Positions 10,186 to 20,439 of a stretch of 64,000 nucleotides of DNA are shown in pieces (the first letter of the stretch is position 1; the number at the start of each line of letters is the position of its first letter). The position numbers and the translations under genes are program-made. The stretch spans positions 682,001 through 746,000 of the forward strand of contig NZ_SHLI01000001.1 in NCBI RefSeq assembly GCF_004217415.1, in the 5' to 3' direction. This DNA is from Spiribacter vilamensis. GTDB taxonomy: Bacteria > Pseudomonadota > Gammaproteobacteria > Nitrococcales > Nitrococcaceae. The notes under the pieces are model-generated. The model was not told where the DNA came from. It saw only the letters and a list, made by a program, of their open reading frames with translations, and did no database searches.

Positions 10186-11004
10186 TCAGGGCCGCAACAG
10201 CTCGTTGATGCCGACCTTGGCACGGGTCTGGGCATCGACATGCTTGATGATGACCGCGCAGGCAAGGCTGTGGCTGCCATCGGCGGCGGGCAGACTGCCG
10301 GGAACCACAACGGCGCCGGCGGGCACCCGGCCATGAATCACCTCGCCGGTTTCGCGGTTGTAGATCTTGGTGCTCTGGCCAATGAACACGCCCATCGAGA
10401 TGACGGCGCCTTCCTCCACCCGAACACCCTCGACGATCTCGGAGCGCGCGCCGATAAAGCAGTTGTCCTCGACAATGGTGGGGCTGGCCTGCAGCGGCTC
10501 GAGCACACCGCCGATGCCGGCACCGCCGGAGAGGTGGACATTGCGCCCGATCTGCGCGCACGAGCCTACGGTCGCCCAGGTGTCGACCATGGTGCCGCGA
10601 TCGACATAGGCGCCGATATTGACGTAGGAGGGCATCAACACCACGCCCTCGGCGATGTAGGCGCCGCGACGCGCGGCGGCCGGCGGGACAACGCGGACCC
10701 CGTCGGCCTCGAAGTCGGCGCTGTTGTAGTCGGCGTATTTCATCGCCACCTTGTCGAAGTAATCCGTCTCGGCGCCGCGCATGCGCTGGTTGGGAGTGAG
10801 GCGGAACGACAGCAGAACGGCCTTTTTCAACCACTCGTTGACCTGCCATTCGCCGTCGGCCTTCTCGGCAACGCGTGCCTCGCCCCGATCGAGTCGACCC
10901 AGCGCCCGGGCCACGGCATCGTGTAGTTCGGCAGGGGCGTTGGCGGGCGTCAGTGTGTCGCGCCGCTCGAAAGCGGACTCGATCGTTTCCTGGATGGATT
11001 CCAT
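10186..11004 (-). CDS. dapD: 2,3,4,5-tetrahydropyridine-2,6-dicarboxylate N-succinyltransferase
   Basis: DapD transfers succinyl from succinyl-CoA to tetrahydrodipicolinate, committing the pathway to the succinylase branch. The 272-residue protein has the helical N-terminal domain and then a left-handed beta-helix of hexapeptide repeats (about residues 105-230: [20 protein letters not shown] and similar). It ends in [10 protein letters not shown] like the E. coli enzyme (274 residues). It lies between dapC (17 bp gap) and dapE (0 bp), so all three form a transcription unit. Confidence 0.97.
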   Translation of the reverse strand: MESIQETIESAFERRDTLTPANAPAELHDAVARALGRLDRGEARVAEKADGEWQVNEWLKKAVLLSFRLTPNQRMRGAETDYFDKVAMKYADYNSADFEADGVRVVPPAAARRGAYIAEGVVLMPSYVNIGAYVDRGTMVDTWATVGSCAQIGRNVHLSGGAGIGGVLEPLQASPTIVEDNCFIGARSEIVEGVRVEEGAVISMGVFIGQSTKIYNRETGEVIHGRVPAGAVVVPGSLPAADGSHSLACAVIIKHVDAQTRAKVGINELLRP

Positions 11005-11021
11005 TGAATGCTCTCCGTGGG

Positions 11022-12248
11022 TCAGTACGTCTGTTCGATGAATTGGCGGATCCGCCGCATCGCATCCTCGCAGACGGCGGTGTCGGCCACCAGTGCCATG
11101 CGCACGTGGCCGGCACCGGGGTCGCCGTCGGCGGTGGGGCGCGACAGATAGCGGCCCGGTAGAACGGTGATGCCGGTGGCGGCATAGAGCGCCCGGGTGA
11201 ACGCCTCGTCATCCCCTCCGGGAACCGGCAGCCAGATGTAGAAACCGGCCTCGGGCTCGCGATAGGGGGCGACGTCGGCGAGAATCGCCCGTGCCCGGCG
11301 GAATTTCTCGCGATAGGCGTCGCGATTGGCGCGAACGTGGGTTTCGTCCGACCAGGCGGCCACGCTGGCCTTTTGCACGTGCAGTGGCAGCGCGCAGCCC
11401 TGGTAGGTGCGATAGGCCCGGAACGCCTGAATGAGACGCGCATCACCGGCGATGAATCCGGATCGCAGCCCCGGTACGTTCGAGCGTTTCGACAGGCTGT
11501 GGAAGACCAGGCAGCCCTCGAAGCCGTGACGGCCCTCGGCGGCGCAGGCCTGCAAAAGCCCGAGGGGTGGGTGCGATTCGTCGCGGTAGAGTTCGCTATA
11601 GCACTCGTCTGCGGCGATCACGAAGCCGTGACGCGCCTGTAGCCGAAACAGCCGCTGCCAGAACGCCTGCGGGATGATCCGGCCGGTGGGGTTGCCCGGA
11701 CTGCACAGATAGATCAGACCGCAGCGCGCCCAGTCGGCGTCGCTTACCGCTTCGATCACCGGCAGTCCACTGTCGGCATCGGTATTGAGCATGCGCGGCC
11801 GGCCGCCGGCGAGTAACGCGGCGCCCTCGTAGATCTGGTAGAACGGGTTGGGCATGAACACATCGGGGCGGTCGGCCGGGTCGAGCAGGGCCTGGGTGAC
11901 GGCGAAGAGCGCCTCCCGCGTACCCGCCGCCGGCAGGATGTGTCGGTCCGGATCGACCGCCGTGTCGTCGAGCCGGAAGCGCTGGCCGAGCCAGCCCGCG
12001 ATCGCCTCACGCAGTTCGGGCAGGCCGGCGCTGGCGGGATACCGGCCCAGGCTCTCGGCCACACCGTCTTTGAGCGCACTGGCGATCGATGCCGGTACGG
12101 GATGTTTCGGCTCGCCGATGGATAGCGGCACCGGTGCCGGTTCCGAGGGTGGCTCGATGCCGGCCAGCAGTGCGCGCAGGCGCTCGAAGGGATAGGGCTG
12201 CAGGCGTGCCAGTCCGGGTTGACCGGGTGCCTGCCGGTCAGACGCCAT
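11022..12248 (-). CDS. dapC: Succinyldiaminopimelate aminotransferase
   Basis: DapC is a class I/II PLP aminotransferase making N-succinyl-LL-DAP. The 408-residue protein shows NPTG at residues 186-189, ADE at 213-215 and the PLP-binding lysine in [11 protein letters not shown] (Lys about 254). The fold alone cannot fix the substrate, but its position between glnD and dapD supports DapC. I chose the ATG at 12248, which overlaps the glnD stop by 11 bp; the longer in-frame start at 12275 would overlap glnD further. The proteobacterial gene order glnD-dapC-dapD-dapE is conserved. Confidence 0.93.
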   Translation of the reverse strand: MASDRQAPGQPGLARLQPYPFERLRALLAGIEPPSEPAPVPLSIGEPKHPVPASIASALKDGVAESLGRYPASAGLPELREAIAGWLGQRFRLDDTAVDPDRHILPAAGTREALFAVTQALLDPADRPDVFMPNPFYQIYEGAALLAGGRPRMLNTDADSGLPVIEAVSDADWARCGLIYLCSPGNPTGRIIPQAFWQRLFRLQARHGFVIAADECYSELYRDESHPPLGLLQACAAEGRHGFEGCLVFHSLSKRSNVPGLRSGFIAGDARLIQAFRAYRTYQGCALPLHVQKASVAAWSDETHVRANRDAYREKFRRARAILADVAPYREPEAGFYIWLPVPGGDDEAFTRALYAATGITVLPGRYLSRPTADGDPGAGHVRMALVADTAVCEDAMRRIRQFIEQTY

Positions 12249-14913
12249 CACCCCTCCGCATAATATCCGAATCATCGTCGAACGCGCTCAGCAGCTCGCT
12301 GCGCAGCCGCTGGCGGGTAGCACTGTCGAGCGGGCCATTGGCGTCGTCGGTGATGAAAAAAACGTCCTCCGCGCGCTCGCCGAGGGTGGCGATCTTGGCA
12401 TTTTGTACCCGCACGCCATAGCGCGCGAGGGTATAGCTGACCTGGGCGAGCAGCCCGGGCTGATCGCCCGCGATCAGCTCCATGGCGGTGCGCTCGTTGC
12501 GGGTGTCATCACTGAAATCGACCTGGGTCATGGTGTTGAAATGCCGCAGCCGCCGGGGGGTGGTGCCGGTGGCCGGCTCGGGCAGGGTCTGCGGATCCTC
12601 GAGATAGGCAAGCAGCGTCTCGCGGATGGTCGCCGCCGAGTCTGCCGGATCGTCGCCGCCGGCGGGGGGATGGACCAGAAAACTGTCCAGGGTGTAACCA
12701 TTGTCGGTTGTGATGATGCGTGCATCGAGGATATCGAGGCTCAGCTGGTCCAGCGCCGAGACCGCCAGCGCGAAGATATTGCCGCGGTCGCGGGTATAGA
12801 TGAACACCTCGATACCTCCGCGTGCGGCTTCCGGTTCCACCAGCACCAGCGGTGCATGGGCGGCATCGCCGGCGGCGTGGATCGCCTCCGTGTGCCACGC
12901 CACCTCGGCCGCTGTGTAGCGCAGGAAATAATCCGGCGTGAAATGCCGCCAGATCGAGCGCACGGTCATATGATGCAGCCCCTTGTGCCGCAGCAGCTCG
13001 CGGGCGCGGTGCTGCGCCTCGGCAACCAGCTCGTCCTGGTCGATGGGCTGGCCGAGCCCGCGCCGAAGCGCCTGGGTGGTGCGGCGGTAGAGCTCCTGGA
13101 GCAGTGACTTGCGCCAGTTATTCCAGAGCTTGGCGTCGGTGGCGCGTATGTCCGCCACGGTGAGCAGGTAGAGATAGTCGAGGTGCTTGCGATCGCCAAC
13201 CTCGCCGGCGAATTCGTTGATCACGCCGGGATCACTGATATCGCGACGCTGCGCGGTCATGGACATGAGCAGGTGCTTGCGCACGAGCCAGGCGACGAAT
13301 CGGCAATCGTAGCGCGACAGCCCGTGCTGCAGGCAGAACGCGTAGGCATCTTCGGCACCGAGCTCGGAATGATCGCCGCCGCGTCCCTTGGCGATGTCGT
13401 GGAAAAGGGCCGCCAGGTAGAGGAGCTCGGGCTTTGGCAGGCGCGAGTGGATCTCGCTCAAGAGCGGGAATTCGTCGCGATGCTCCGGCACGCTCAGTCG
13501 TCGCAGGTTACTGACCACCATCAGCGTGTGTGTATCGACCGTGTAGACGTGGAACAGGTCGTACTGCATGCGACCGGTGATCGCCGCGAATGCCGGGATA
13601 TAGCGGCCGAGGATGCCGTGACTGTGCATGCGCCGCAGGGCGTGGGTGATCCCCGCCGGCTGGCGGAAGATCTCCATGAACAGGCTGCGGGCGCGCAGAT
13701 CGCGGCGGAAGGCGTTATTGATCAGGCCGCGGTGCTCACGGAGGAGGCGGATCGTTGCCGCGCGGATGCCGCGGATCTCCGGGTGCTGCTGCATGAGCAG
13801 GAAAAGCTCCAGCATGGCGAAGGGATAGCGCTGGAAGACGTTACGGTGGGTGACCTCGATAAAGCCGCGCTTGATCTGGAAGCGCTTGTTGAGGAGCTGC
13901 GGTTTCTCGTCGAGCTCGGTATAGAGGATGGTTTCCTGGTAGAGCTGCAGCAGCATCTCATTAAGTCGCGATAACCGCTTGATCATGCGGTAATACCGTT
14001 GCATGAACTGCTCGACGGCGAGGGTGTGCTCGGTGTCCTTGTAGCCGAACTGGCGGGCGAGGTCGGCCTGGTAGTCGAACAGCAGGCGATCCTCGCGTCG
14101 ACCGGCGAGGCCGTGCAGGGCAAAACGGATATCCCAGAGGAAGTGCTGGCCCTGGATCAGTTCCTCGTACTCGCTCTCGCTGAGAAACCCCAGGTCGACG
14201 AGGTCGCTGAGCGCGCCGGCATTGAAATGGCGCTTGGCCACCCAGCCGATCATGTGGATATCGCGCAACCCGCCGGGGCTTTCCTTGAGGTTGGGCTCGA
14301 GGTTGTAGGCGGTATCGTGGTAGCGCTCGTGGCGCTTTTGCTGCTCTGCCCACTTGGCCTCGAAAAAATCCGGCCCGGACCACAGCTGGTAGGGGCTTGT
14401 CGCCTCTTCCATGGCGTGGAACAGCGACGCATTGCCCGCCAGTCGCCGCGACTCCATCAGGTTGGTGGCGACGGTGATATCCCGTTTCGCCTGAAAGACG
14501 CAGTCATCGACGCTGCGTACGCTGTGACCGACCTCGATGCCGATATCCCAGAGGCGGGTCACGAGGTCGCTCAACCGCGCCTCGAGCGCCTCCGGCAGCG
14601 GCGTGGGGATGATGATCATCAGATCGGTGTCCGAACCCGGGTGCAGCTCGCCGCGGCCATACCCCCCGACCGCCGCCAGGCAGGCACTGTCCGCGAACTC
14701 CCCGAGGCAGATCGCCCAGGCGCGGGTGACGACGGCGTCCATGACCGCGGCGCGCAGCGGTACGAGCTTGAACGCCGGTTCGCCATCGAGAAACCGGGCA
14801 CTGAGCGTATCGTCCGCCTCGCGCAGGGCGCGCTGGAGGATGGGGGTGACGTTGGCGGTGTCGGTGAGCTCGTGGTCGAGCGCGTCGAGATCGAGGAGCT
14901 GTCGATCGATCAT
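12238..14913 (-). CDS. glnD: Bifunctional PII uridylyltransferase/uridylyl-removing enzyme
   Basis: GlnD senses glutamine and uridylylates or deuridylylates PII proteins, controlling nitrogen assimilation. The 891-residue protein has the nucleotidyltransferase motif GGYGRGEL (residues 83-90) with DTD at 95-97. An HD hydrolase domain around residue 500 has LFHDIAKGRGGDHSELG. Two C-terminal ACT domains follow (about 705-790 and 815-885). Length equals the E. coli enzyme. I prefer the ATG at 14913, one base after the map stop; a GTG at 14928 overlapping map is the alternative. Overlap with dapC downstream is 11 bp. Confidence 0.96.
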   Translation of the reverse strand: MIDRQLLDLDALDHELTDTANVTPILQRALREADDTLSARFLDGEPAFKLVPLRAAVMDAVVTRAWAICLGEFADSACLAAVGGYGRGELHPGSDTDLMIIIPTPLPEALEARLSDLVTRLWDIGIEVGHSVRSVDDCVFQAKRDITVATNLMESRRLAGNASLFHAMEEATSPYQLWSGPDFFEAKWAEQQKRHERYHDTAYNLEPNLKESPGGLRDIHMIGWVAKRHFNAGALSDLVDLGFLSESEYEELIQGQHFLWDIRFALHGLAGRREDRLLFDYQADLARQFGYKDTEHTLAVEQFMQRYYRMIKRLSRLNEMLLQLYQETILYTELDEKPQLLNKRFQIKRGFIEVTHRNVFQRYPFAMLELFLLMQQHPEIRGIRAATIRLLREHRGLINNAFRRDLRARSLFMEIFRQPAGITHALRRMHSHGILGRYIPAFAAITGRMQYDLFHVYTVDTHTLMVVSNLRRLSVPEHRDEFPLLSEIHSRLPKPELLYLAALFHDIAKGRGGDHSELGAEDAYAFCLQHGLSRYDCRFVAWLVRKHLLMSMTAQRRDISDPGVINEFAGEVGDRKHLDYLYLLTVADIRATDAKLWNNWRKSLLQELYRRTTQALRRGLGQPIDQDELVAEAQHRARELLRHKGLHHMTVRSIWRHFTPDYFLRYTAAEVAWHTEAIHAAGDAAHAPLVLVEPEAARGGIEVFIYTRDRGNIFALAVSALDQLSLDILDARIITTDNGYTLDSFLVHPPAGGDDPADSAATIRETLLAYLEDPQTLPEPATGTTPRRLRHFNTMTQVDFSDDTRNERTAMELIAGDQPGLLAQVSYTLARYGVRVQNAKIATLGERAEDVFFITDDANGPLDSATRQRLRSELLSAFDDDSDIMRRGDGV

Positions 14914-14914
14914 C

Positions 14915-15673
14915 TCAGTCGTCGCCACTGAGGGTCAGGATTTCGACTCCCTCATCGGTGACGGCGACCGTGTGCTCCCATTGTGCCGAGAGGCTGTGAT
15001 CCTTGGTCACCACGGTCCACTGATCACCAAGCAGCCGGGTCTCGGCGCGGCCGGCGTTGATCATCGGTTCGATGGTAAAAGTCATGCCCGGCTCGAGGGT
15101 CTCGCCGGTGCCGGGCTGACCGTGATGCAGGACCTGTGGATCTTCGTGGAATCCCCGGCCGATGCCGTGACCGCAGTACTCGCGGACGACCGAGCAGCCT
15201 TCGCCCTCGGCGAAGGACTGGACGGCATGTCCGACATCCCCCAGCCGTGCGCCGGGTCTGACCACATCGATGCCGGCGTAGAGCGCGTCGTGGGCGACGC
15301 GGCTGACACGCTGCGCCTGAACTCCGGGTTCGCCGGCGAAGTACATGCGGCTGGTGTCACCGTGCCAGCCGTCATGGATGACGGTGACGTCGATGTTGAG
15401 GATGTCGCCGCGCTTGAGTTTCTTGTCGCCGGGAATGCCGTGGCAGATCACGTGGTTGACCGAGATACAGGTCGCTTTCGGAAAGCCGCGGTAGTTGAGA
15501 GGCGCGGGGATGTCGCCCATCGCCTCGATTTTCTCGTGGCAGAGTCGATCGAGTTCGCCGGTAGTGACGCCGGGACGGACATGCTCGCCGATCATGTCGA
15601 GCACGGCGGCGGCACGAGCGCCGGCCTCGCGCATCTTTTCGATCTCGGCGGGTGACTTGGTTGATATCGTCAT
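14915..15673 (-). CDS. map: Type I methionine aminopeptidase
   Basis: Map removes the initiator methionine from nascent proteins and is essential. The 252-residue protein has the pita-bread metalloprotease fold: CHGIPGDK with the substrate-binding His, NIDVTV and GDTSRMYF with the two metal-binding aspartates, GHGIGRGFHEDP with the metal His, and TIEPM with a metal Glu. I chose the ATG at 15673 because MTISTKSPAEIEKMREAG is the usual N-terminus; another ATG four codons upstream is possible. It is divergent from rpsB, and the 167 bp between them hold the rpsB promoter and leader. Confidence 0.97.
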   Translation of the reverse strand: MTISTKSPAEIEKMREAGARAAAVLDMIGEHVRPGVTTGELDRLCHEKIEAMGDIPAPLNYRGFPKATCISVNHVICHGIPGDKKLKRGDILNIDVTVIHDGWHGDTSRMYFAGEPGVQAQRVSRVAHDALYAGIDVVRPGARLGDVGHAVQSFAEGEGCSVVREYCGHGIGRGFHEDPQVLHHGQPGTGETLEPGMTFTIEPMINAGRAETRLLGDQWTVVTKDHSLSAQWEHTVAVTDEGVEILTLSGDD

Positions 15674-15686
15674 GAGGGCTTTCAAA

Positions 15687-15715
15687 TTGTCGCTGTTAGC
15701 CGCCTATGGTATAAA
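15687..15715 (+). promoter_or_regulatory. Promoter of rpsB-tsf (extended -10)
   Basis: TTGTCG at 15687-15692, a 17-nt spacer and TATAAA at 15710-15715, with TG at 15707-15708 giving an extended -10. This is the best promoter match in the map-rpsB gap. Initiation near 15722 would leave a leader of about 120 nt before rpsB. Confidence 0.75.
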
Positions 15716-15721
15716 TGCAGC

Positions 15722-15840
15722 GCCTTCTGGGCAATTCAATCAAAAAACCACACATGGTCCGACACGGCTGGCGGGGTGCCCTTAGAGGTTGTCAGCTGCG
15801 GGTCCATGGAGGCTCAACCCGATCAAAAGGAGTTTCAGAC
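15722..15840 (+). promoter_or_regulatory. Structured rpsB 5' leader (candidate S2 autoregulatory region)
   Basis: CATGGTCC (15753-15760) can pair with GGTCCATG (15801-15808) apart from one mismatch. It encloses a GC-rich interior where GACA (15761-15764) and TGTC (15790-15793) can also pair. A strong Shine-Dalgarno AAAAGGAG follows at 15825-15832. Gammaproteobacterial rpsB leaders are known to bind S2 for feedback control. The match here is by position and pairing only. Confidence 0.35.
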
Positions 15841-16635
15841 ATGGCGAAAGTGACCATGCGTCAGATGCTGGAGGCCGGCGTTCATTTCGGCCACCAGACC
15901 CGTTACTGGGATCCGAAGATGGCACCGTACATCTTCGGCCACCGCAACAAGATCCACATCGTCAACCTCGAGAAGAGCCTGCCGCTCTACGAGGATGCCG
16001 TTAACTATGCCGGCAAGCTTGCCGCCAACGGCGGCCGGATCCTGTTCGTCGGGACCAAGCGCGCGGCTCAGGACGCCGTCCGCGAAGAGGCCGATCGCTG
16101 TGGTATGCCCTATGTCAATCACCGCTGGCTGGGCGGCATGCTGACCAACTTCCGCACCGTCAAGCACTCGATCCGCCGGTACAAAGAGCTCCAGCAGCAG
16201 AAGACCGACGGCACGTTCGAGAAGCTGGGCAAGCGCGAGGTCCTCTCGCTGCAGCGTGAGATGGACAAGCTCGAGCGCTCCTTCGGCGGTATCGTCAATA
16301 TGGAGTCGCTGCCGGACGCACTGTTCGTGATCGACGTCGGCTACGAGAAGATCGCGATCCAGGAGGCGAAAAAGCTGGGCATTCCGGTGGTTGCCGTTGT
16401 TGATACCAACAACAGCCCGCGCGAGGTCGACTACGTCGTGCCGGGCAACGACGATGCGATCCGCGCCATCCGTCTCTACCTGCGGGGCATCTCCGATGCC
16501 ATCCTCGATGCGCGTATGAGTACGGCGCAGACGCCGGCAGGCGATGACGAGTTCGTCGAACTGCCGGGCGAGGCCGCGCAGGCCGAGGTCGCCGAGCCGG
16601 CGACCGGCGACGAGAAGGCCGCTGGCGGCGAGTAG
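15841..16635 (+). CDS. rpsB: 30S ribosomal protein S2
   Basis: S2 is a late-assembling protein of the 30S subunit. The 264-residue protein starts [20 protein letters not shown] and contains WLGGMLTNF and [11 protein letters not shown] typical of the family. It ends in an acidic, alanine-rich extension (about residues 225-264). The ATG at 15841 is set by AAAAGGAG at 15825-15832; the longer open frame upstream runs back into the promoter. tsf follows after 38 bp, the universal rpsB-tsf arrangement. Confidence 0.98.
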   Translation: MAKVTMRQMLEAGVHFGHQTRYWDPKMAPYIFGHRNKIHIVNLEKSLPLYEDAVNYAGKLAANGGRILFVGTKRAAQDAVREEADRCGMPYVNHRWLGGMLTNFRTVKHSIRRYKELQQQKTDGTFEKLGKREVLSLQREMDKLERSFGGIVNMESLPDALFVIDVGYEKIAIQEAKKLGIPVVAVVDTNNSPREVDYVVPGNDDAIRAIRLYLRGISDAILDARMSTAQTPAGDDEFVELPGEAAQAEVAEPATGDEKAAGGE

Positions 16636-16673
16636 ACCGCCCGCTAACGAATACCGAACAAAGGGAATAACCG

Positions 16674-17558
16674 ATGGCAATTAGCGCACAACAGGTCAAG
16701 GATCTGCGCGAGCGCACCGGCGCCGGCATGATGGAGTGCAAGAAGGCCCTGGTGGAAACCGACGGCGATATGGAGTCGGCGGTCGAGCACATGCGCAAGC
16801 GCGGCCTCGCCAAGGCGGACAAGAAGGCCGGCCGGGTCGCGGCGGATGGCGCCGTGATCGCTAAAGTGGCCGATGATGGTCGCAGCGGCGCGATCGTCGA
16901 GATCAACAGCGAGACGGATTTCGTCGCCAACGGCGATGACTTCCAGGCCTTCGCCGGCAAGGTGATGGAGCGCATCCTCAACGACGACCCGGCCGATCTG
17001 GAGGCGCTGCTGGCGCTGCCGCTCGAAACCGGTGGCGATTCGGTCGAGCTCGCGCAGAAAGAGTTGATTGCGAAGATCGGCGAGAATATCCAGATCCGTC
17101 GCTTCCAGCGCTACGGTAGCGAGTCCGGCCAGGTCCAGTACTACCTTCACGGCAGCCGGATCGGTGTTCTTGTCGAGATCGAGGGCGGTGACGAGGCCCT
17201 CGGCCGTGATCTGTGCATGCATATCGCCGCGAGTCGCCCGGTCTGCGTGGGCGTCGACGACGTACCCGAAGAGCGTGCCGCAAGCGAGCGCGAGGTGCTG
17301 GTGGCGCAGGCACAGGCCTCCGGCAAGCCGCCGGAGATCATCGACAAGATGGTCGAGGGCCGGCTTCGCAAGTGGCTTGCCGAGATTACCCTGCTCGGAC
17401 AGCCGTTCGTGAAGGATCCCGATCAGACCGTCGAGGACCTGCTCAAGGCCAGAGGAGCTCGGGTGATCGACTTCACGCGGCTCGAGGTCGGTGAGGGAAT
17501 CGAGAAGAAGGAAGAGAACTTCGCCGAAGAGGTGGCCGCGACGATTCAGGGCAGCTGA
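16674..17558 (+). CDS. tsf: Elongation factor Ts
   Basis: EF-Ts recycles EF-Tu by exchanging GDP for GTP. The 294-residue protein has the N-terminal UBA-like domain with [16 protein letters not shown] (residues 10-25), the TDFVAN motif near residue 82 and the core and coiled-coil regions behind. It is slightly longer than E. coli EF-Ts (283). AAAGGG lies before the ATG. It is cotranscribed with rpsB, and pyrH begins 10 bp after its stop. Confidence 0.98.
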   Translation: MAISAQQVKDLRERTGAGMMECKKALVETDGDMESAVEHMRKRGLAKADKKAGRVAADGAVIAKVADDGRSGAIVEINSETDFVANGDDFQAFAGKVMERILNDDPADLEALLALPLETGGDSVELAQKELIAKIGENIQIRRFQRYGSESGQVQYYLHGSRIGVLVEIEGGDEALGRDLCMHIAASRPVCVGVDDVPEERAASEREVLVAQAQASGKPPEIIDKMVEGRLRKWLAEITLLGQPFVKDPDQTVEDLLKARGARVIDFTRLEVGEGIEKKEENFAEEVAATIQGS

Positions 17559-17568
17559 GGGTCGTTCG

Positions 17569-18288
17569 ATGGCGGATCCAGTCTACCGGCGAATTCTTTT
17601 AAAGCTCAGCGGCGAGGCACTGCTTGGCGAGGCCGATTACGGTATCGATCCCAAGGTGCTTCGGCGCCTCGCGGCCGAGGTTCATGCGCTGATCGATCGG
17701 GGGGTCGAAGTGGCCCTGGTTATCGGTGGCGGCAATATTTTTCGGGGCGCGGGCCTCGCGGCTTCCGGCATGGATCGGGTCAGTGCCGATCACATGGGCA
17801 TGCTCGCCACGGTGATGAACGGACTGGCCATGCAGGACGCCCTCGAGCACGAGGGCGTCTTTACCCGGGTCATGTCCGCCGTGAAGATCAACCAGGTCTG
17901 CGAGGACTACATTCGGCGACGCGCCATTCGGCATCTGGAAAAGGGGCGGGTGGTCATACTCGCTGCGGGCACCGGTAATCCGTTCTTTACAACCGACTCG
18001 GCGGCCAGCCTGCGGTCGGTCGAGATCGGGGCGGACGTAATGCTCAAGGCCACCAAGGTCGATGGCGTCTATTCGGCCGATCCGGTGACCGATGACTCGG
18101 CATTCCGTTACGAGCGCCTGACTTATGACCGCGTTCTCGATGAACGGCTGTCCGTGATGGACGCGACGGCGATTGTCATGTGCCGGGACCAGAACATGCC
18201 GATCATCGTATTCGATATTAACCGACCCGGGGCACTGGCAAGCATCGTCGAAGGCGAGAATGTCGGGACACGGGTCGAGCTGGGGTGA
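17569..18288 (+). CDS. pyrH: UMP kinase
   Basis: PyrH phosphorylates UMP to UDP for pyrimidine nucleotide synthesis and is of the bacterial amino-acid-kinase type. The 239-residue protein has [12 protein letters not shown] near the N-terminus, [10 protein letters not shown] near residue 60 and [13 protein letters not shown] near 138. The ATG at 17569 gives the standard N-terminus; the open frame continues upstream inside tsf. It is placed between tsf and frr as in most proteobacteria. Confidence 0.97.
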   Translation: MADPVYRRILLKLSGEALLGEADYGIDPKVLRRLAAEVHALIDRGVEVALVIGGGNIFRGAGLAASGMDRVSADHMGMLATVMNGLAMQDALEHEGVFTRVMSAVKINQVCEDYIRRRAIRHLEKGRVVILAAGTGNPFFTTDSAASLRSVEIGADVMLKATKVDGVYSADPVTDDSAFRYERLTYDRVLDERLSVMDATAIVMCRDQNMPIIVFDINRPGALASIVEGENVGTRVELG

Positions 18289-18292
18289 CTCA

Positions 18293-18850
18293 ATGATCGA
18301 CGATATCGCCAAAGACGCGGACCAACGCATGGACAAGAGCGTTGAGAGCCTGCGTCAGGATCTCCAGAAAATCCGTACCGGCCGGGCCAACACCAGCCTG
18401 CTTGACCAGGTGACGGTCAGCTACTACGGCACCGAGGTGCCGCTGCACCAGGCGGCATCGGTCGCGGTGGGTGACGCCCGGACGCTGATGGTCACGCCGT
18501 TCGAGAAAAGCATGGTGTCGCCCATCGAAAAGGCGATCATGGAATCGAACCTGGGTCTGATGCCGAACTCCGCCGGCCAGACCATCCGGATTCCGCTACC
18601 ACCGCTGACCGAGGAACGCCGCAAGGACCTGGTCAAGGTGGTTCGCAGCGAGGGCGAGCAGGCCAAGGTGGCGGTGCGCAACATCCGTCGCGACGCGAAT
18701 GGCGACTTCAAGCAGCTTCTCAAGGACAAGGAAATCACCGAGGACGACCAGAAGCAGGGCGAGGATCGCATCCAGAAGCTCACGGATCGCCACGTCAAGA
18801 TCATTGACGAGATGCTCTCCGCGAAGGAAGAAGAGTTGATGGCCATCTGA
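18293..18850 (+). CDS. frr: Ribosome recycling factor
   Basis: RRF splits the post-termination ribosome together with EF-G. The 185-residue protein has the canonical [20 protein letters not shown] start (from residue 13) and [13 protein letters not shown] near residue 105, and its length is identical to E. coli RRF. The ATG at 18293 lies 4 bp after the pyrH stop and begins MIDDIAKDA; the frame open upstream lies in pyrH. Confidence 0.98.
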   Translation: MIDDIAKDADQRMDKSVESLRQDLQKIRTGRANTSLLDQVTVSYYGTEVPLHQAASVAVGDARTLMVTPFEKSMVSPIEKAIMESNLGLMPNSAGQTIRIPLPPLTEERRKDLVKVVRSEGEQAKVAVRNIRRDANGDFKQLLKDKEITEDDQKQGEDRIQKLTDRHVKIIDEMLSAKEEELMAI

Positions 18851-18863
18851 GGTCATTCGACCT

Positions 18864-19625
18864 ATGACGACCGAACAGACTGCTTCCCCGGATGCCGTTC
18901 CCCGGCATGTCGCGGTCATCATGGACGGCAACGGCCGTTGGGCTGCCGAACGGGGAAAACCCCGCCACCACGGGCATCGGGCCGGCGCCGAAGCGGTCCG
19001 GCGCACGGTCGAGTACTGTGCCCGGGCCGGTGTCGAGGCGCTGACCCTGTTCGCGTTCAGCAGCGAGAACTGGCAGCGGCCGACGGCCGAGGTCAGCATG
19101 CTGATGGCGCTGTTCATGCGGGTGCTCGACCGCGAGGCCGAACGCCTCCGGCAAAACGGTATCCGTCTGCGGATCATCGGCGATCGCGAACGGCTGTCGC
19201 GGCGGCTGCAAGATCGTTGCGCCTCGGCCGAGGCGCTAACCGCCGACGAGACCCGGATGCAACTCAATATCGCCGCCAGCTACGGCGGACGCTGGGATAT
19301 CGCCGCTGCGGCGCGCCGCCTTGCAGAACAGGTGGCGGCGGGGGAGCGATCATCGGCGTCCATCGATTGTGACACGCTCGGCGACGAGATCTGTCTGCAT
19401 GCACTTCCGGCGCCGGATCTGTTCATTCGTACGGGCGGCGAGCAGCGGATCAGCAACTTCCTGCTCTGGCAGATGGCGTACACGGAGCTCTATTTCACGC
19501 CGGTCCTCTGGCCGGACTTCGATGATGACGAGATGGCCCGGGCGCTGGACTGGTTCAGTGGTCGTGAACGGCGATTCGGTCGGGTCAACGCGGTGCCCGG
19601 GCAACGGGGACCGAGCAATGCTTAG
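18864..19625 (+). CDS. uppS: Undecaprenyl diphosphate synthase
   Basis: UppS condenses eight isopentenyl diphosphates onto farnesyl diphosphate to make the C55 lipid carrier for peptidoglycan and O-antigen. The 253-residue protein has the cis-prenyltransferase signature HVAVIMDGNGRWA (residues 15-27), FAFSSENW near 70 and the C-terminal DLFIRTGGEQRISNFLLWQ. Its stop overlaps the cdsA start by 8 bp, so the two are coupled. Confidence 0.97.
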   Translation: MTTEQTASPDAVPRHVAVIMDGNGRWAAERGKPRHHGHRAGAEAVRRTVEYCARAGVEALTLFAFSSENWQRPTAEVSMLMALFMRVLDREAERLRQNGIRLRIIGDRERLSRRLQDRCASAEALTADETRMQLNIAASYGGRWDIAAAARRLAEQVAAGERSSASIDCDTLGDEICLHALPAPDLFIRTGGEQRISNFLLWQMAYTELYFTPVLWPDFDDDEMARALDWFSGRERRFGRVNAVPGQRGPSNA

Positions 19626-20439
19626 GCAGCGGATCCTCACTGCCGTGCCGCTGGCGCTCGGGGTGCTTGCCCTCATCTGGCAGGCGCCGGCGGCCTGGGT
19701 GCAGATCGTGATGGCGGCGGCAATGCTCGTGGGCGCCGGGGAATGGGCGGACCTGTCGGGGTATCGACGGCCCTCCCTCAAACTGGCCTACGCGGGTGTC
19801 GTGGCGGCACTGCTCGGCCTCGCGGCCCTGGTCGATCTCCCGGCCCAGGCGGGTTGGCGGGTACCCGGGGTGCTGTGGTGGCTCGCGATCGGTGTCTGGC
19901 TGATCTACCAGGCACGTCGATCTGCGCCGGCCCCTCTGCCCGGCTGGCTGCGCGGTGGTGCGGGGCTGATCACGCTCACCCTCGCCTGGGTGAGCGTCGC
20001 GGCGATTCACGGCCAGCCCGAGGTCGGCCCGCTCTGGTTAACCGTGCTGGTGGTGCTGGTGTGGGGAGCGGATATCGGCGGCTATTTCGCCGGGCGGCGC
20101 TACGGCCGCCACAAACTTGCGCCGTCCATCAGCCCCGGCAAGACCTGGGAGGGTGTGGTCGGTGGCCTGGCGCTGGCAATGGCCCTGGTGATTTCCCTGC
20201 GGGCCATCACTGGCGGTGTCTATGCCGGCCTGCCGGGCTACGGCTGGCTGATCGCGGTCGCTGTCATGGTGGTGTTGTTCTCGGTGGTGGGTGACCTGTC
20301 CGAGAGCGTGCTCAAGCGCCAGGCCGGGCGCAAGGACAGTGGGCGTCTGCTACCCGGTCACGGTGGATTGCTCGATCGCATCGATGCGCTCCTTGCGGCA
20401 GCCCCGGTGTTGGCGGCGGCGCTTGTGAGCGTTCCGTGA
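19618..20439 (+). CDS. cdsA: Phosphatidate cytidylyltransferase
   Basis: CdsA makes CDP-diacylglycerol from CTP and phosphatidic acid at the inner membrane, the branch point of phospholipid synthesis. The 273-residue protein is highly hydrophobic with multiple predicted membrane helices. It ends with the family signature [18 protein letters not shown] and [11 protein letters not shown] near residues 222-256. The ATG at 19618 overlaps the uppS stop; translation of the upstream open frame would lie inside uppS. Its stop overlaps the dxr GTG start. Confidence 0.96.
   Translation: MLRQRILTAVPLALGVLALIWQAPAAWVQIVMAAAMLVGAGEWADLSGYRRPSLKLAYAGVVAALLGLAALVDLPAQAGWRVPGVLWWLAIGVWLIYQARRSAPAPLPGWLRGGAGLITLTLAWVSVAAIHGQPEVGPLWLTVLVVLVWGADIGGYFAGRRYGRHKLAPSISPGKTWEGVVGGLALAMALVISLRAITGGVYAGLPGYGWLIAVAVMVVLFSVVGDLSESVLKRQAGRKDSGRLLPGHGGLLDRIDALLAAAPVLAAALVSVP

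Noticed and set aside
15715-15840. N-terminal extension of rpsB by 42 codons
   Set aside because: It would begin within the -10 of the predicted promoter; S2 normally starts at [10 protein letters not shown], with a strong ribosome site there.
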